Assembly (NCBI RefSeq): GCF_958298935.1
Contig: NC_084924.1
Location: forward strand, 31,531,819-31,595,818
Source of the DNA: Phragmites australis
Taxonomy: Eukaryota > Streptophyta > Magnoliopsida > Poales > Poaceae
Reading direction: 5' to 3'
Length of the DNA stretch: 64,000 bases
Under the pieces are notes generated by a model. The model did no database searches. It was not told the origin of the DNA and saw nothing but the letters and a program-made list of their open reading frames with translations. Of the stretch, positions 43,401-57,593 are shown piece by piece. Positions within the stretch are counted from its first letter, which is position 1; every line of letters starts with the position of its first letter. The position numbers and the translations under genes are program-made.

Positions 43401-46400
43401 CACCATTGTTGATTTTCTTACATGAATCAAATTTGGTATACACTTGCACTTTGTGCATATTTGTGGAAGACCTTTTTACTAGGTGTTTAGTTATAAATTT
43501 TTGGTCCTGGCATGACCAAATACACTTGGTAGCATATGCTCAAAGGTCAGACACAATTCAGCCTATTACTGCCTTACTGGCATTGGTGAAATACTACTAT
43601 TTAGAAAAGTTATTTTTTTACTCTAATGCTTCTTGATAAAATCTGAGTCCTGGCATGAACACATCACTTGACAGTTCACTCTGCTGGTGAAATATTGCTT
43701 GAAGCTCTATTTTTTCACCTTTCTTCACCTAAACCATCTCAAGGGTAATTGCTTGATTTTGTACATTCCAGGTTCGAAAACTAGACTTGAAAATTTTACC
43801 GGACCCCAGCCGGTTGCCAGTGGCCAGTAAGCCCAGTAACTGGCCGGTTACTGGTCATGTGTGACTTTTATTTCAAATTTCTATACATTTATCAAGAATT
43901 TCTTACACCATACAATATATAAGAATTTGTACCAGCTAGATCTATCAAAAATAGCTCAATACAACATGTCTTGACTGTTAGTTACAAACTTACAGTGCTA
44001 TTGGTGATTTGGTAATTGGTATCCACCGGTAACAGTCCGTTACTACTTGTTTGCTGACCCATACATCTTTATGGTCTTCCATTAAGTCTCTACTGCGATT
44101 AGTTCTTACAATGATTTATATTTTACCTACAGTGTTCTCTAGTTTTCCAGCCTACCCCAACTTGCTTGGGACAAAGGCTGTTGTTATTGTTGTTGTTCTC
44201 TAGTTTTCCATATTGGTTTGTGTTGTGGATTCTGTTCATGCAGATGCTCCTCCCACTGCATTGTCAAATAATCAATCATGTCTGCATTTTGATTTGTTGT
44301 TTTAGGCTGCTCTTGGTGGATCTGTTGGTAATCTTCAGAAGATTCGGGCATTTCTTCGGGTTGGTTTTGAATTCGATTCTATTCTGCACTGTTGCTGTTG
44401 CTTTTCTGCTAATATATTTGCACTCCAATGCATTTTCTGTCCTTATGACCTGACAGGTCCGACTGCGGGATCAAGGTGTGCTAGACTTTGACGCAACTGA
44501 TCTGCGAAGACAGCCTCCAGTGGATACAACCTGGCAGCAGGTTTTGTTTTTCATTTGCTTGCTTATAATGCTGAAAAAACTATGCAGTTAAGATCACTGT
44601 TTCCATCTACTATTGGCGTGCCAAATTCTACAAATAACAGTTGATTAGTTTAAGCTGCAACTGCGGCTTTAAATAGCAGTAGTCAATGGCTTAGTTTCAT
44701 ATTTACTGCATATAAGTGTAAGCTCTTCTTTATTATAGAAAGTGCATCTGGCCAAAGGTTCTAAACTTGGTAACCATTATTTGTCCGGTCACCCAGCAAT
44801 AATGATTACATGGCCTAATAAGCCCGACTATGTGGCCCATCTGGCGATTGTATGGTAATAGGTGGGGGCAGATGTTTCTTGTGTTATTTACCTTGCATTA
44901 GGTGTAGCCTCATTTTTAGAACACTGCAACTAGAAAATTGGCTTGTACAGTTAGTTGTACATGGGCCCATTAGCTTTCTTGAATTAGTCCTCCAATAGAA
45001 AATCCATGTATAGTACTTCACTGTTCAATTCTGGTAGAGCCTTAGTAATTTGAAGTATTCCTCTCTGATTTTTGAAGCTTCACTTATTGCAATCTTTTGC
45101 AGATTTATTTTTGCTTGAGAACTGGATACTATGATGAAGCAAGACAAGTTGCCCAATCCTCTCGTGCTGCATACAACTTTGCCCCCCTGGTAAACTTTCT
45201 ATAATCATGATGGTTCCTCGTTGTTCTTAATAAGGGACTTATAATATATTCTTTGGCAGCTTGCAGAATGGATTTCTACTAATGGTGCTGTGTCACCAGA
45301 GATTGCTCTGGCAGCTTCCGAGGAATGTGATAAAATGCTCAGAATGGGTGATCGACCAGGGCGTCCGGGTTATGACAGGAAGAAGTTGTTGCTTTATGCC
45401 ATAATTTGTGGTTGTCGGCGGCAAATTGACAGATTGCTAAAAGACCTGCCAACACTTTTTAATACTATAGAGGACTTCTTGTGGTTTAAGTTGTCAGCTC
45501 TGCGGGAATACACTGGTGCATCTTCTTCTAATGTTTTGAATGAAGGCTTGGTGCCTTATACGCTGGATGATCTGCAAAGTTACTTGAACAAATTTGAGCC
45601 ATCATATTATACGAAGAATGGAAAAGATCCCTTGATCTATCCCTATGTTCTGTTCTTGAGCATCCAATTACTCCCAGCAATTCTTTATTTGTCTAAAGAA
45701 GTTGGTGAGGATGGATACCATGTTGATGCTGTGCATATTTCAATTGCTTTAGCTGATCATGGTGTTCTCCCAGACGGTGTTGGATCAGGCCAGAAGATGG
45801 GTGTCATGGATGCTTGTGCAGAGGCTGCCAGCATAATACGGCAGTATGGCTCTATTTACTCGCGCAATGGCAATATTGATTTAGCCTTGGAGTATTATGC
45901 ACAAGCTGCTGCTGCTATGGGTGGAGGAGAGGTATCATGGATTGGCCAAGGGAATGCTGATCAGCAGCGACAACGAAGTTTGATGTTGAAGCAACTCTTG
46001 ACAGAGATATTACTAAGGGATGGTGGTATTCAACTTTTGCTTGGTCCTAGTGGAATGGGAGAAGAAGGAGAACTGAAGAAGTATATGATGGATTGGAGAA
46101 GTAGGCAGCAATTCTTGCTTGAAGCTGCCCATCGGTGTCAAGAGGCAGGGCTCTATGACAAAGTAAGTACGTTTGGTTTTTAAACCTAATTGATTTTTAA
46201 AACAAATTGGGTTCTTGTACTTCTGAGACTATTTTACTTTTGCATCTTCACTTTGGAAAAATATTTGTAGAAGGCAGGAACATTAATTCATCTTTATTGT
46301 TCTGTAGATCAGTGTCATGTATTCATGTTAGGATTATATTTCTCTTGAACTCTTTTGTCATGCCTATTGTTGATTGAAAGAACCAACTTTAGGTTCTGCT

Positions 46401-48278
46401 TGGCATACTGGTAGCGTTTCAAAAGCACCTACTTTTTTCTGCTATTGTATGTAACCATGTTACAATTAGCTGAAAGCATATTTTTTTTGGAGCCATGACA
46501 GTAAGGTCTTACGAGAGTTAATTAAATATTCTCGTAGCAAACTGAATTCCAAAGCATAACACATGGACCCCAAACTGACCGTCAGTTTCTAGCAGAAAAC
46601 AATCTGATTCATTCTAGCTTCTGATTATTGCCTTGTAAACTTCATCAGTCAAATCCCTTGCTATAGAATTTCTCATGAATAATTCTCATTCATTTTGCTT
46701 GACCACTGCTGTGCAAGAGGCAGACCAACCAACTTTTGATATCTGTGCATGTGTCTGAACTCATGTATGCACTGTTATGCTGTTACCATGTTATTGAGCT
46801 ATGCAGTACAGACTAATTTTTGCTTAATGGATCTAATATGATGCGTCTATTTTCTGCACTCTGGTGTTGATTGCTATCTATATTTTGACGTTTTCTGCAC
46901 TTCTTCAATGCAAATGATGTGTGTAGACAGCCACAAGTGGATACAACTGGCAGTACGTATTCTGTGTTGTACTGCTATGTATTAATCTAATTTTTGTTTA
47001 CTTTCACATTAATCTCAGTCGGTGGAAATTCACAAAAGGGTAGGAGCTTTTGCTATGGCACTTCAGACAATAAACAAGTGCCTGTCTGATGCAGTCTGTG
47101 CCATGGCACGCAGTATGTTAGATGGTGAGAGTCGAGCTGCTGCTCTAATCCATTCTGGCAATGAAATTTTGGAGACAGCCAGATATTCTTCTGAAGCAAG
47201 GTTATTTTCCTCTTGTACTCCAGCACAAGTTAAAATATTGGTTCTTGTGCTGTTCGAAACTGTTTTAATTTGTCTTGTGGAAACTTGCTTGCAGTGTTCA
47301 AGACAAGGATCTCATATCTGCACAGCAAACTGTACTGAGACAGCTTGAAGCTATTCTCCATATTTACAGGCTAGCTCGAGCTGGACAGACTGTAGATGCT
47401 TTGAGGGAAACCATCAGGCTCCCTTTCCTTCATTTGGATCCTCAGGCTCCAAATGTGACTGTTGATGTTCTCAGGAATTTATCACCCCATGTTCAGGCTT
47501 GCGTGCCAGATCTACTGAAGGTCGCTCTAAATTGCATCGACAGTGTTAGAGATACTGATGGGACCTTGCGTGCTGTCAAATCCAAGGTATTCCATCTCTT
47601 CCATGCGTTTATCAGTAGACTGCCACCACAAACATGTAGGCACTCTTCTACTAGCATTGGAAAATGTGGCACTGGACTTTGTGAAATAGGTGAAATGCAA
47701 ACCATTTTTTTTCCATTTGAGCACCAGATTACCTTGACTAGGTATGTCGTATCCCCTTTTTGCACACAAACACATACTCCCCACCACCAGAAAAAGAAGC
47801 ATGTACCAAAATATATTCCGAACAATGCTTGTTGGGAGCTTGCTCTAAAAATCCATGGACATGACATGATGACACTGCAAAATGCTTGCTGTTGTGGTAG
47901 ATACACTTCATTTGGCAAATAACAGAAGAGTTGATCGCTTGCAGTGTTCTTTTAATACCATACAAACAAGGGATGAAATACTCGACTGGAAACTAGTTTG
48001 GATTGGCTGAAAATTATCTCAATGGAAATTGAAGGAATATATCAGTATATATATTTTCGGTAACATTGTTCATTTAAAGTGTATACCATGCATACCTGAA
48101 CTTTTTCTTTAGATTGTACTCAGGGTTGAAAAAACGTCTTGCTAAACATAGATGCAGTCCTCCCACACTTTCTGATGCATTTTTCATTTGTAATTCACAG
48201 ATTGCAAACCTCGTAGCAAGCAACATGAGCCGGAATTGGCCACAGGATTTGTATCAGAAGGTGGCACAGTACATATGA
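40433..48278 (+). CDS. NUP93: Nuclear pore complex protein NUP93 (Nic96 family)
   Basis: Fifteen exons: 40433-40570, 40672-40763, 40872-40938, 41716-41775, 41851-41940, 42336-42605, 42828-42923, 43105-43236, 44306-44359, 44457-44540, 45103-45189, 45260-46162, 47019-47200, 47295-47586 and 48201-48278. All phases agree, giving 874 residues, close to the Arabidopsis protein. Nup93 is an inner-ring scaffold nucleoporin that binds Nup155/Nup205-type partners and anchors the Nup62 channel complex. The protein starts with a Gly-rich stretch, then WTGLLHSSTKLLEQAAP and LDQLEALSTKLKAKT, a coiled-coil segment (residues about 20-130), then the alpha-helical Nic96 domain to the end (LVASNMSRNWPQDLYQKVAQYI). 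No break is seen. Intron 8 carries a truncated SINE. Confidence 0.95.
44133..44210 (+). mobile_element. 5'-truncated Au-like SINE in NUP93 intron 8
   Basis: TGTTCTCTAGTTTTCCA occurs at 44133-44149 and exactly again at 44194-44210, a 17-bp target duplication. Between them lie 44 bp containing CCCCAACTTGCTTGGGAC and a TTG-repeat tail, which match the 3' end I know from the plant Au SINE family. Only the last part of the SINE was inserted. Confidence 0.8.
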
Positions 48279-49949
48279 AGCGCTTCGTGTTTTGAGCTAG
48301 CCAGAAATATGGACTAACATGTATCAGAAGCTTTCAAAACAATTTGGAATCGGTTACTTGCACACACTACATGACTTGAAGCACTGCTGAAGGATTCTAC
48401 TTGCGCACACTAGGTATTATGTGTATCGATCCATGTTGTGTGTAATGAGCGATATGCGTAAAACTTAATTTCTTTAATTTCTTTAAAAGAAAATGTCTCT
48501 ACGATGACTATCTAATCCTTGGTTGGTAGAGCAGCCACCAGATCCGATGGGTATTGTTTCTTGGTGCCCCCTATTTATCCTCTATTGTACGGTATTGGAA
48601 ATTGCATTTTTTTTAACTATAATTGCGTATTTCTTTTCACTCCATGATCTTGCTTGAATATTCGAAGTACGTTATTGAGTTTAAACTTTGCGGTAGGCTT
48701 GTTCTTTTTTTTCTAAAATAGACACAAGGTAACAGTACGTCAATAAGATGCACTACACATGCGTCAGCAAGCACCTTTTATGTCGGTTGGCATCTGTGCC
48801 TGCTTGCAAATTGCAAGTTGCAGACGTGCACAGTGGTGGCCCTTATCACCCTGTCGGAGCGAGATCAGACCATCTCCCGCAGAGCCTGCATCCGTCTTCG
48901 GGCTGATATCCATGTCGGATATTGCTCGGTGTCACCCCGCGTTTTGTCTCTAGCGGAGTTTGTATTGAGCTCAACGGGGATGTGGGAAGAGGAGTGGCGA
49001 TAACATATTTGTGGAGGGATGCGGTGTCTGCTTTATTGTTTGCGATGTGACTCAGGAACGGTTTGTGCCTCTGTGGAGCAGTGGAAGGGGATTTGGTGAG
49101 CCCTGGTAGAGACGAGGTGGGTGGCTTCGGTGGCCGACGGAAGCGAGCAGCATTTGTCAACCAGGCATACTACGCATCGTCCCCCATGGTTGGCGACTAG
49201 GCTATCGCAGATTCGACGGCCGAGCTACCAAGTTCCTCATCGTCGGTGTGCTCGGTCGCAGTAGCAGGACCGTAGTCCTCTTCAAGCCTCTGTTAAGTCT
49301 GCGGGTCCGAGATCCATCTCTTTGCGGGGCGGACGGCTAGATCTGGGGTTCATCGCCGTCAGTAGTGAAGAAGATACTGTGATCTTTGTCAAGGTTTTGC
49401 TTGCTTGGTGTATACTGTGATCTTTGTCAAGGTTTTGCTTGCTTGGTGTGTTTGATTAGAAGCAAATCCCATGTATGCGCAACTTATTGGGCTGTTGATC
49501 ACTCCTATTTGGTTCGAGGCATTTATCGCCAACATTTTCAACTGGTAGATGAGAGAGGATATCACTTTGGTTGGTGAATGCTAGGAGATCCTGAATATGT
49601 TTGATGTATGATTATTGCTGCATGATGCTTGTAGAGATGTTTTTTGAATGCGTATATGCTGCCTGCTGGGTTATGTTGCTACAAAGGTGTTGGGTTTCAA
49701 TGGATTTTCAACTGAAGATGTATGGCGTGCCCATGAAGTAGTTTGCAGAATTGTGGCTAGGTGATTTTATCAGCTTCTTCTCCTTGTAAGTGAAGCAACC
49801 TTGATTGATGTTGCTCATCAGCACACTGAATCATTGATGCTTCATAATTATACTTTGATTGAAAGTAAAAGCTGATGGAAAGAAATTTAGACTGCAAATC
49901 ATGAGGGAACTATCAGTGAAGTTTGCAACTGAACTAAGTGCATAATGTT
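48279..49949. other. NUP93 3' region and unassigned DNA
   Basis: 48279 to about 48700 should include the NUP93 3' untranslated region. 48730-49600 is more GC-rich and may be a transposon or captured remnant, but no frame shows a domain I know. A 38-bp tandem duplication lies at 49376-49451. Confidence 0.35.
49376..49451. repeat. 38-bp tandem duplication
   Basis: ACTGTGATCTTTGTCAAGG starts units at 49376 and 49414; the two differ only in the last bases. Confidence 0.88.
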
Positions 49950-50883
49950 TGATTAAAAAAATGGCGCAGTATATTCAAGCAGTTTCAAGATTCAGCGTTT
50001 TAGCTCAGAGGGGAGCTCCGGGAACACACCTAGGGCGTAAGCAAGGGCGACGGAGCACCGGAGCGGCTCGGCAATGCGCGGCGGTGACTTCGAATGGCAG
50101 AGCTTCGCGGAGAGGGTGCTACAGCATTAGAAACTCGTCAAAAAGTTTGGGAAAAGTTGTGTGGTGCTTCGGGGAGGGCATAGGGGGTGCACATATATAG
50201 CCGGGGAGGCTCAGGAAGGCCGGGGCGAGCTCGGTTAGAGTTTTGAGTGGCGACAGACACAAATCCAAGTAGAACTATTCATTTAAACGTGATTCCCTTG
50301 GGATAAGGCGGCAAGAGATAGAGGGGATCACAAGGATTTGATTGGGCAAGTTTCTAGACCATCTTTGGCTCAGTTTTGGCGCGAGATTGGACGGGATTCG
50401 GGGTGAAGTAGGAATTCGACTTGAGGTAGGAGAAGCACCCGATAGGTGAGGTCCACTTGTTGGTGGCTCGGACGAAGGTGGGTTAGGTGCGGGTGTTTTT
50501 AGCGGCGAGAGGCGAAAGGTGACACTGGCTGGGCCGACTAGTGTGCGCTGGCCCAAGCGGGTGAGCGGTAGGGAGAGGGGGCTGGTAGGCCGGGTAGAGA
50601 GAGCAGGACGGGGGAAGGGAAAAGGGTTGGCCGGCTAGGGTTTTAGGTCTTTTTTTCTTATCTATTTCTATTCTATCCCAAACTAAGCAAAACCACTTCA
50701 AACAAAAGCAAATAAACCCTACATGCCTAGTAACAGCATGGATTCACTTTAAGAAAATATAACCTATGTCAAAATTGGATTTTAATTTAGAAAATAGGTT
50801 TTACCCTATTCTACTTTTTTTAAACCTTATTTAAATTCTAGAAAATTTTAGGAGATTGAGAAATTAAAAACCAGGGTATTACA
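49950..50883 (-). mobile_element. 3' LTR of Ty3/gypsy element A
   Basis: On the minus strand the LTR starts TGTAATACCCTGG at 50883, directly after a purine tract (CCAAGGGGTG, 50890-50899). A CTATATATG TATA box (near 50195) is placed as expected for a promoter. The other LTR end was not found with certainty; about 49950 is an estimate. Confidence 0.6.
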
Positions 50884-53859
50884 AACCTACACCCCTTGGA
50901 ATGAATCTCGCCCTTGAGATTCGGACAGATCAGAAAAGAGATGAGAAAACTCCGTCTTCAGATCTTCTTCTCTTTCCCAAGTAGCTTCATCCTCTGAGTG
51001 ATGACTCTATTGTATTTTGCACATCAGTATTACTTTAGTCCTGGTAACTCTCTCTAGTCTTTCGATGATCTTTACCGGATCTATGTAGGAGAGATCTTCT
51101 TGAACATATAATTATTCCATTGGTAACTGTTCTTTGGGCATTCGAAGGCACTTCTTCAACTGAGAAACATGGAAGACATCATGTACATCTGACAGTTGAG
51201 GCGGTAACTCCAACTGATAAGCTACTTCTCATCTTTTATCAAATATCTTGAAAGGTCCAATAAATCTTGGTGATAACTTCTCTTTGATCTTGAACCTTCG
51301 AAGGCCTCTTATGGATGAAATCTTGAGATAGACATAATCTCCAATTTCAAATGTCAATTCTCTACATCAGTTATCCGTATAACTTTTCTGTCTCAATTGA
51401 GCAATCCTCAGATTCTCTTGAATTATCTGAACTTGCTTTTCTTCATCTCGTAGAACTTCTGGACCAAAAAATTGACTTTCACCGGTCTCATTCTAGAACA
51501 ATGGGATTTTACACCTCCTTCCACACAAAGCTTCAAACAAAGACATTTGGAGACTTGCCTGGTAACTATCATTGTATGAGAACTCTACATAGGGAAAACT
51601 CTTATCCCAACTTTTACCATACTTTAGAGCACAAGCTCTTAACATATCCTCGAGTATCTGATTACTCTTTCAGTCTGACCATCTATTTGGGGGTGATACA
51701 CGGAACTGAAATTTAGCTTAGTGTCCATATACTCATGTAGCTTCTGCCATAACTTGGAAGTAAACTGAGTTTCTCTATCCGAGACAATATTCTTTGGCAC
51801 ACCGTGCAAACACACTATTCTCGATATATACATCTCTGCTAGTCAGGCTCCACTATACATAGTCTTAACTAGGATAAAATGAGCAATTTCAGTCAGATGA
51901 TCAACTATAACCCATATTAAATCATATCCTCCTTGTGTACGGGATAATCCGACCATGAAATCCATACCATTTTCCTCCCATTTCTATTTAGGTATCTTTA
52001 AGGGTTGTAGCACTCCTATTGGTCTTTGATGTTCTGCTTTGACTTTCTGGCAAGTATCACACAAAGCCACATGAGCTTCTCTCAGAATCAACTCTTTAAT
52101 GTCCTTCTGATTAGGCACACAGATTCTCTTTTTGAACCATACGGTACCTTGACTGTCTTCCGTAAAGCCTGGTGCTTTATCCTCCTTGATAAGCTGGCTA
52201 ATTTCTTGGAGCTTTTCATCTTCAAGTTGACCCTTACAAATATCTTGCTCTAACATGCAATCAACTTCCATGGTAGTTGCTTCCATATCTACCACAAATC
52301 CATGGTTGAGCTTTAGAAACTCCTTCTATAACTCAGGTTGACTTTGTCGAACCTTAGCCTTTCCTAGGTGATAATAGATTCCAACATCATAATCCTTGAT
52401 TAACTCTAGCCATCGGCGTTGATGAAGGTTTAAATCTGGTTGGTTGAATATATACTTCAAAGTCTTGTGATTCATATATATCTCACATCGTTTTCCAATG
52501 AGGTAGTGTCTTCAAATTTTCAATGCATGAACCACATTTGCTAACTCTAAATCATGAGTAGGATAATGCTCTTCATGTTTTCTTAACTGTCTTGAAGCAT
52601 AGGCTACGGTTTGACCTTCTTGCATAAGAACACATCCAAGTCCTTATTGCGAAGTGTCACAGTAGATATCAAAGTTCTTGCTGATGTCTGGCAGAACAAG
52701 CATTGGGGCTGTAGTTAATATCTTCTTCAATTCTTCAAAACTTGCTTGACAAGCCGGACTCCATTTAAAAACCACATTCTTCTATAGCAACAAGGTAAGA
52801 GGTTGAGCTATCTTAGATAATCCTTCTATGAAGTGACGATAATATTCTACTAATCTAAGGAAACTCCTAATCTCTGACACATTGATAGGTGGTAACCAAT
52901 TCAACACATCCTTCACTTTACTTGGATCTACTGCTACACCACTGGCTATTATGATATGGTTAAGAAAAGTGACTTGATCCAACAAAAAATCACACTTGTT
53001 AAGCTTGGCATACAACTGATGCTCTCCGAGTGTCTGTAACACTATTCTCATGTGCTTTTTGTGTTCCTCCTCACTCTTAGAAAAAAAATCAAAATATCAT
53101 CAATGAACACCACCACAAACTTATTCAAGTAATCCATAAATACCTTATTCATGAGGTTCATGAAATAAGCTGGTGCATTGGTCAATTCAAAAGACATGAC
53201 AATATACTTATATAATCCATATTGTGTACTAAAAGCGCTCTTGGGTACATCTGACAGTCGAATCTTTAGCTGATAATATCCAGACCTTAGATCAATCTTG
53301 GAGAACATAGTGGCTCTTCTCTTCTGGTCAAACAAATCCTCAATCTGGGGTAATTGATACTTGTTCTTGATAGTCACATCATTAAGTGCTCTGTAGTCTA
53401 CATAAATTCTTCGAGTACCATCCTTCTTGTCCACGAAAAGAACTGGGACTCCCAAGGTGACATACTTGGTCTAATAAGACCTTTACCTAACTACTCTTGG
53501 ATTTACTTATTTAACTTAGCTAGGTCATTTGCATACATTCTATATGGCCTTTTAGCTATGGGAACCGTACCGGGTACCAAATCAATAACAAACTCAATAT
53601 CTTGGTCTGGTGGCATACCTGACAATTTATCAGGGAAGACATCGGGAAACTCACGAACCACTCTGATCTGATCAATGGGTGTACCTTCAAGTAAATTGAG
53701 AGAATATTCTTCTACTGCTGGAATAGTAGCTACGAACTCAACTTTAGTTCCATCTCTGTTGGTTAGGTGAATTGCCCTTCTGGCACACTCTATTACTCCA
53801 TCGAACTTGGCTAACCAATCCATTCCAAGGATAACATCTATGCCTTTGGATTCCAAAAC
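50884..53859 (-). pseudogene. Ty3/gypsy element A: 3' part of pol, interrupted
   Basis: Minus-strand reading from 53859 gives, in order, the end of the protease/linker (GIDVILGMDWLAKFDG), reverse transcriptase ([26 protein letters not shown]), RNase H and integrase (DRETQFTSKLW) and a chromodomain-like end (HHSEDEATWERE). Many stops and frame changes break it. Gag and the start of pol are absent from the window: at 53860 the frame runs straight into the LTR of element B. They should lie beyond 64000 if B is a nested insertion. The chromodomain-like tail places it among plant chromoviruses. Confidence 0.82.
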
Positions 53860-56800
53860 TGTCAGACCCAACCATATTACACCCGGCTTAATTGACAATT
53901 AAGTCGATTAAAATGGAAGTAATTCTGGTAGTTCCGATATATGCTCAACAAAGCTCAAAACCACAACATATACCGTTGACAACATAATTTCATCACAAGA
54001 TATGAACATAGTAATTTTTTTTTAACTTTTATTATAGACCTTGCTCCATGTTCCAATTTCTACTTATATCAGAGTTTTCATACACAGCGGAAAGATACTA
54101 ATAAAACAAAAGACCGGTGGCACCATTGCTCATAAGGCACCACCGGGACTAGCTCAGACATTCGATCTCTACTCCTAGCCATCTCCAGCACCAGCGAGAT
54201 AAAAGTAACCGTAAACCAGTTCTTTATTGCCCACATCAACTTAAGGGCAGTACCCTGAGTACAAAGGTATTGACAAGACTTACACAATATGGGTATATAT
54301 ATTCCTGACTCCAAGGATAATGCATTGAGTAATCTGACATGAACAACTAGCATTGACTGACGATAAACCTCTTTAATAAAGTAAACTTGCTTATCTCAAA
54401 TACGTATCAACACGTGCTTCTCTCAGAAGCCCACATACTTTCCATTCCTTTTTCCCAAACTGAATCGAAAACTCCATGATTGATGTGGATGAAACTTAAG
54501 CATGCTTATGACTGAGAGCGTGGTAATTCAAATTATTCTTACATCCTGCAGGGGGTACATCTTTACCCACATGACTCGGATCCATCCTCTTGGCCCCCGA
54601 GACAACCTTTCTCATACCCGAAACTACCCACTTGCACGGCCCCTATGGCATCAGGGTTACAGCGAGCGTGTCCTAGATAGCTCCGTCTCCCCGCCAGCTT
54701 GCATCTCCTCGTAGTTCTTCTACGCGTCAGAGGGACGCAAGACAAGCATCAACACGACATATGATAATCAGCTTATCTTACCATTAGATCGACATGTGGA
54801 AGTATGAAAAGTACTTCAGGCAACAACACCAATGGTCGGTGCTTAAACAATGCAAGCGGTCTATAACACCCGAGTCTCCTCTCTCGAACTGCCCCTAGCA
54901 CCTGCTCACATCTCATCTCAATTTTTCCAACTCATCATCCCAACATATCATTTCTTTGTAACTGTAGTTGAAATTCCTGCAGCTCACGAACGATGGTGAC
55001 ATCCATCGCTCGACTTTTACCAATGACCTATGCAAAGGCTAAGTAATTCATGTATCACTTTTAAGTTGGACCATAATACATTATACCCAGGCTACAAGGA
55101 TCAGGATTAACAATTTTATCAAGGCATGTCCGATGCAACAAATAGGTTTACCCGATTCCCGACATCGACTCCTTATCACAAACATCAACGACATATAGCA
55201 AAATCTAACAGATTGACCAACTATTCACCAAAACGTAAGAGAGATATGACAGATGCTTGCCTGATGCTTTCCTGATGCTTCCTGCGCAACACTCATAGTA
55301 CTCCACTTGTTTGTTTGTGGTTTCAACCACGTGACACTCCCAAGCGTCAGTTTCTAAATAAAGATGACAGTGCTTCGCAATGAGTATGATGATGTGCAAT
55401 GAAGGATGCTCCACAGTGTATGACAACAGGGGAGATGCAGTGCTTCATGACGTGAATTTAAAATCATTAAGGATTTCCTTAATGTTTATTAATGTTAAAT
55501 ATTTAATAAGTTATGGAATTAATTTGGCTTAAACCAAGCTCAATTCAATTTATAAAGTTAACTATGCTTAAAATGAGTGTGAGTATTTTTAATGAATAGG
55601 TCATAGTACACTAAGATTAAAAAAATTGATTTCATCAATTTTGGAGTTACCAATATTTAATTATGAATTAATGAATCTTAAACACATTTCATTAATTAAC
55701 GAATCTCTGTACATATTCCATTGTTCCTAGAATTTTGAACATGAAGAGAATGATAATACCAAGATAAAAAAATTGGTTTCATAATCTTTGGAGCAATATT
55801 TATTTTTCTATGGACTTTACCAATTTCAGCCGATTTAACAATGCAACAAAAAAATCTATTTTGCTTTTCCTGAAATAATTAAAACAACCAAAATATCTAA
55901 ATGCCCATAATCTTTTTGTACCAGGGACTATCTAGCCATAGACATGGATTGGTGGGGCAGCTTGTTGACTCCGTCCATATGGAACTTGAGCCATGGATGC
56001 ACTGTGCTGCAGCGGCTGGCTGACTCGACTTGCACTCCTCGGTGGCTAGTGGCGCGACGGCGTGGACTGAGAAGGGCAGTAGAGGCATCAACACAAGCAC
56101 ATGGTCCTATTTGAGGCACACGTGGGTGACAGTGATGAAGGGAAAGTGTCTGACGACGGCATACGACGGTGGCGGTAGTACGGTAGCGGTGCTCGCACGG
56201 GGACAATGTGGAGGAGCACAGACTTTGGCCAGAAGAGCGTGTGGTGAGCTGTGGCGTGCTAAGGGAAAACTGGCCAGGGGGTCCTCTAGCTGAGGGCCTG
56301 GACGTGGCTCAGTCGGTAATTTCGTAGAGGGGCTATGGCGGTCGACGTTAGTGGACGACCATGCCAGTGTTAGGCTCAAAGAAAACATGTGTGCACAAAA
56401 GCTTCAAGGTGTCATAGGGAAGCTCACCAAGTTCTTAGTTGGGCCAGAGAGGCGACGGTGAGGTGGCTCGATGGTGAGGGATAGAGAAGAGGCCGTTGGA
56501 GATGAAGAGGACGGCGGCGTGAGCTCAAAACAGGTGAGGAATCGTGTCGATTCAACCAGGGAGGGGTGACAGACCTTCCTCCTTGCTCCACGAGGCTCGG
56601 GCTCGAGGTGTTTCGCCAGAGGCACTGTGGATTTGGTCCAAAGTCCACAACGACGGTGGTAGAGAGCAGAGAGGCTGAGAGAGCAAGGGGATGACGAGTG
56701 GGGCTAGATGAATAGTGACCGATATGAGCAAAAGATTTTCCTCCTCTGTTCTGATCCAAACCAGGCCTTCCCAATGTCAAAAATTTGTGGAACAATTTTT

Positions 56801-57138
56801 GTGTGAAACTATAAGTCATGTGCAACCCATTTTAATTGGTTTGACCCAAAAAGGATGAGCCAAAAGTAAATGAAAATTTTAAGGCTTCAATTTAATTCCC
56901 CAAAATCAATAAAATTCATTAATATTCTTCATATAACATGGATTAATTTCTAAAATTATTTCCAACCCTAAGTTGCATAGCAAAATTGTGAGTTCCTTCA
57001 CCATGCATCATATATTATTAAACTTAACACTTTATGTTTAAATTTAAATGCACTCAAATACTTACTCAAAACTTCAATTATGATGCTAATGATGCTCATT
57101 TATGCTTAATGACACTTTAAGGATTTTGGGCTATGACA
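53860..57138 (-). repeat. 3' LTR of element B, 3,279 bp
   Basis: On the minus strand it begins TGTCATAGCCC at 57138 and ends TCTGACA at 53860. A purine tract with G6 (57144-57149) lies just before the start, as needed for plus-strand priming. A possible TATA element (TTTATAAATTG, near 55550) lies midway. Open frames here are short and unrelated to known proteins. Confidence 0.82.
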
Positions 57139-57593
57139 AAAATCCCCCCTTAAAAAAGAATCTTGTCCCAAGATTCGGGTGAGGGTCAGGAAGAGTGCGA
57201 GAAAATGGCAGTGTTGCAAGGGCACATATCTCGAACCTTGGAAAACTCCCAAGTTTATGAGTGCCATATTCACCTAGACAAGATAATCGTTCAACAAGGA
57301 TTCTACGAGAAACAAGCGGTGGTTGTGTGAGCGATGGTGTCATCATCCTTTCTCATCTCAGTTCACTGACATGACAAAGTAATAAACTCTACTCATGTTC
57401 ATGAGAGAAAAGGTGAGGGTGGTCTGCTTGGCTACTTGTGGTGATTGTGTACATATATAAGAAAAGTAGGAATTCAAGATTCCTACTAAAACAAGGGTGG
57501 TGGGGGTGGAAGGACAAAAATTCCATTGCTCAACAACAAACTGTCCCAACAACATGAAAAGAGTTTATATCATTCTGAGTACTAGGGCTTTGC

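Noticed and set aside
47493..47918. Minus-strand frame opposite NUP93 exon 14
   Set aside because: Antisense shadow; the plus-strand exon and its splice sites are clear.
50020..50640. Possible gene in GC-rich DNA at 50 kb
   Set aside because: Placement beside a purine tract, TATA box and TGTAATACCC start identifies it as an LTR.
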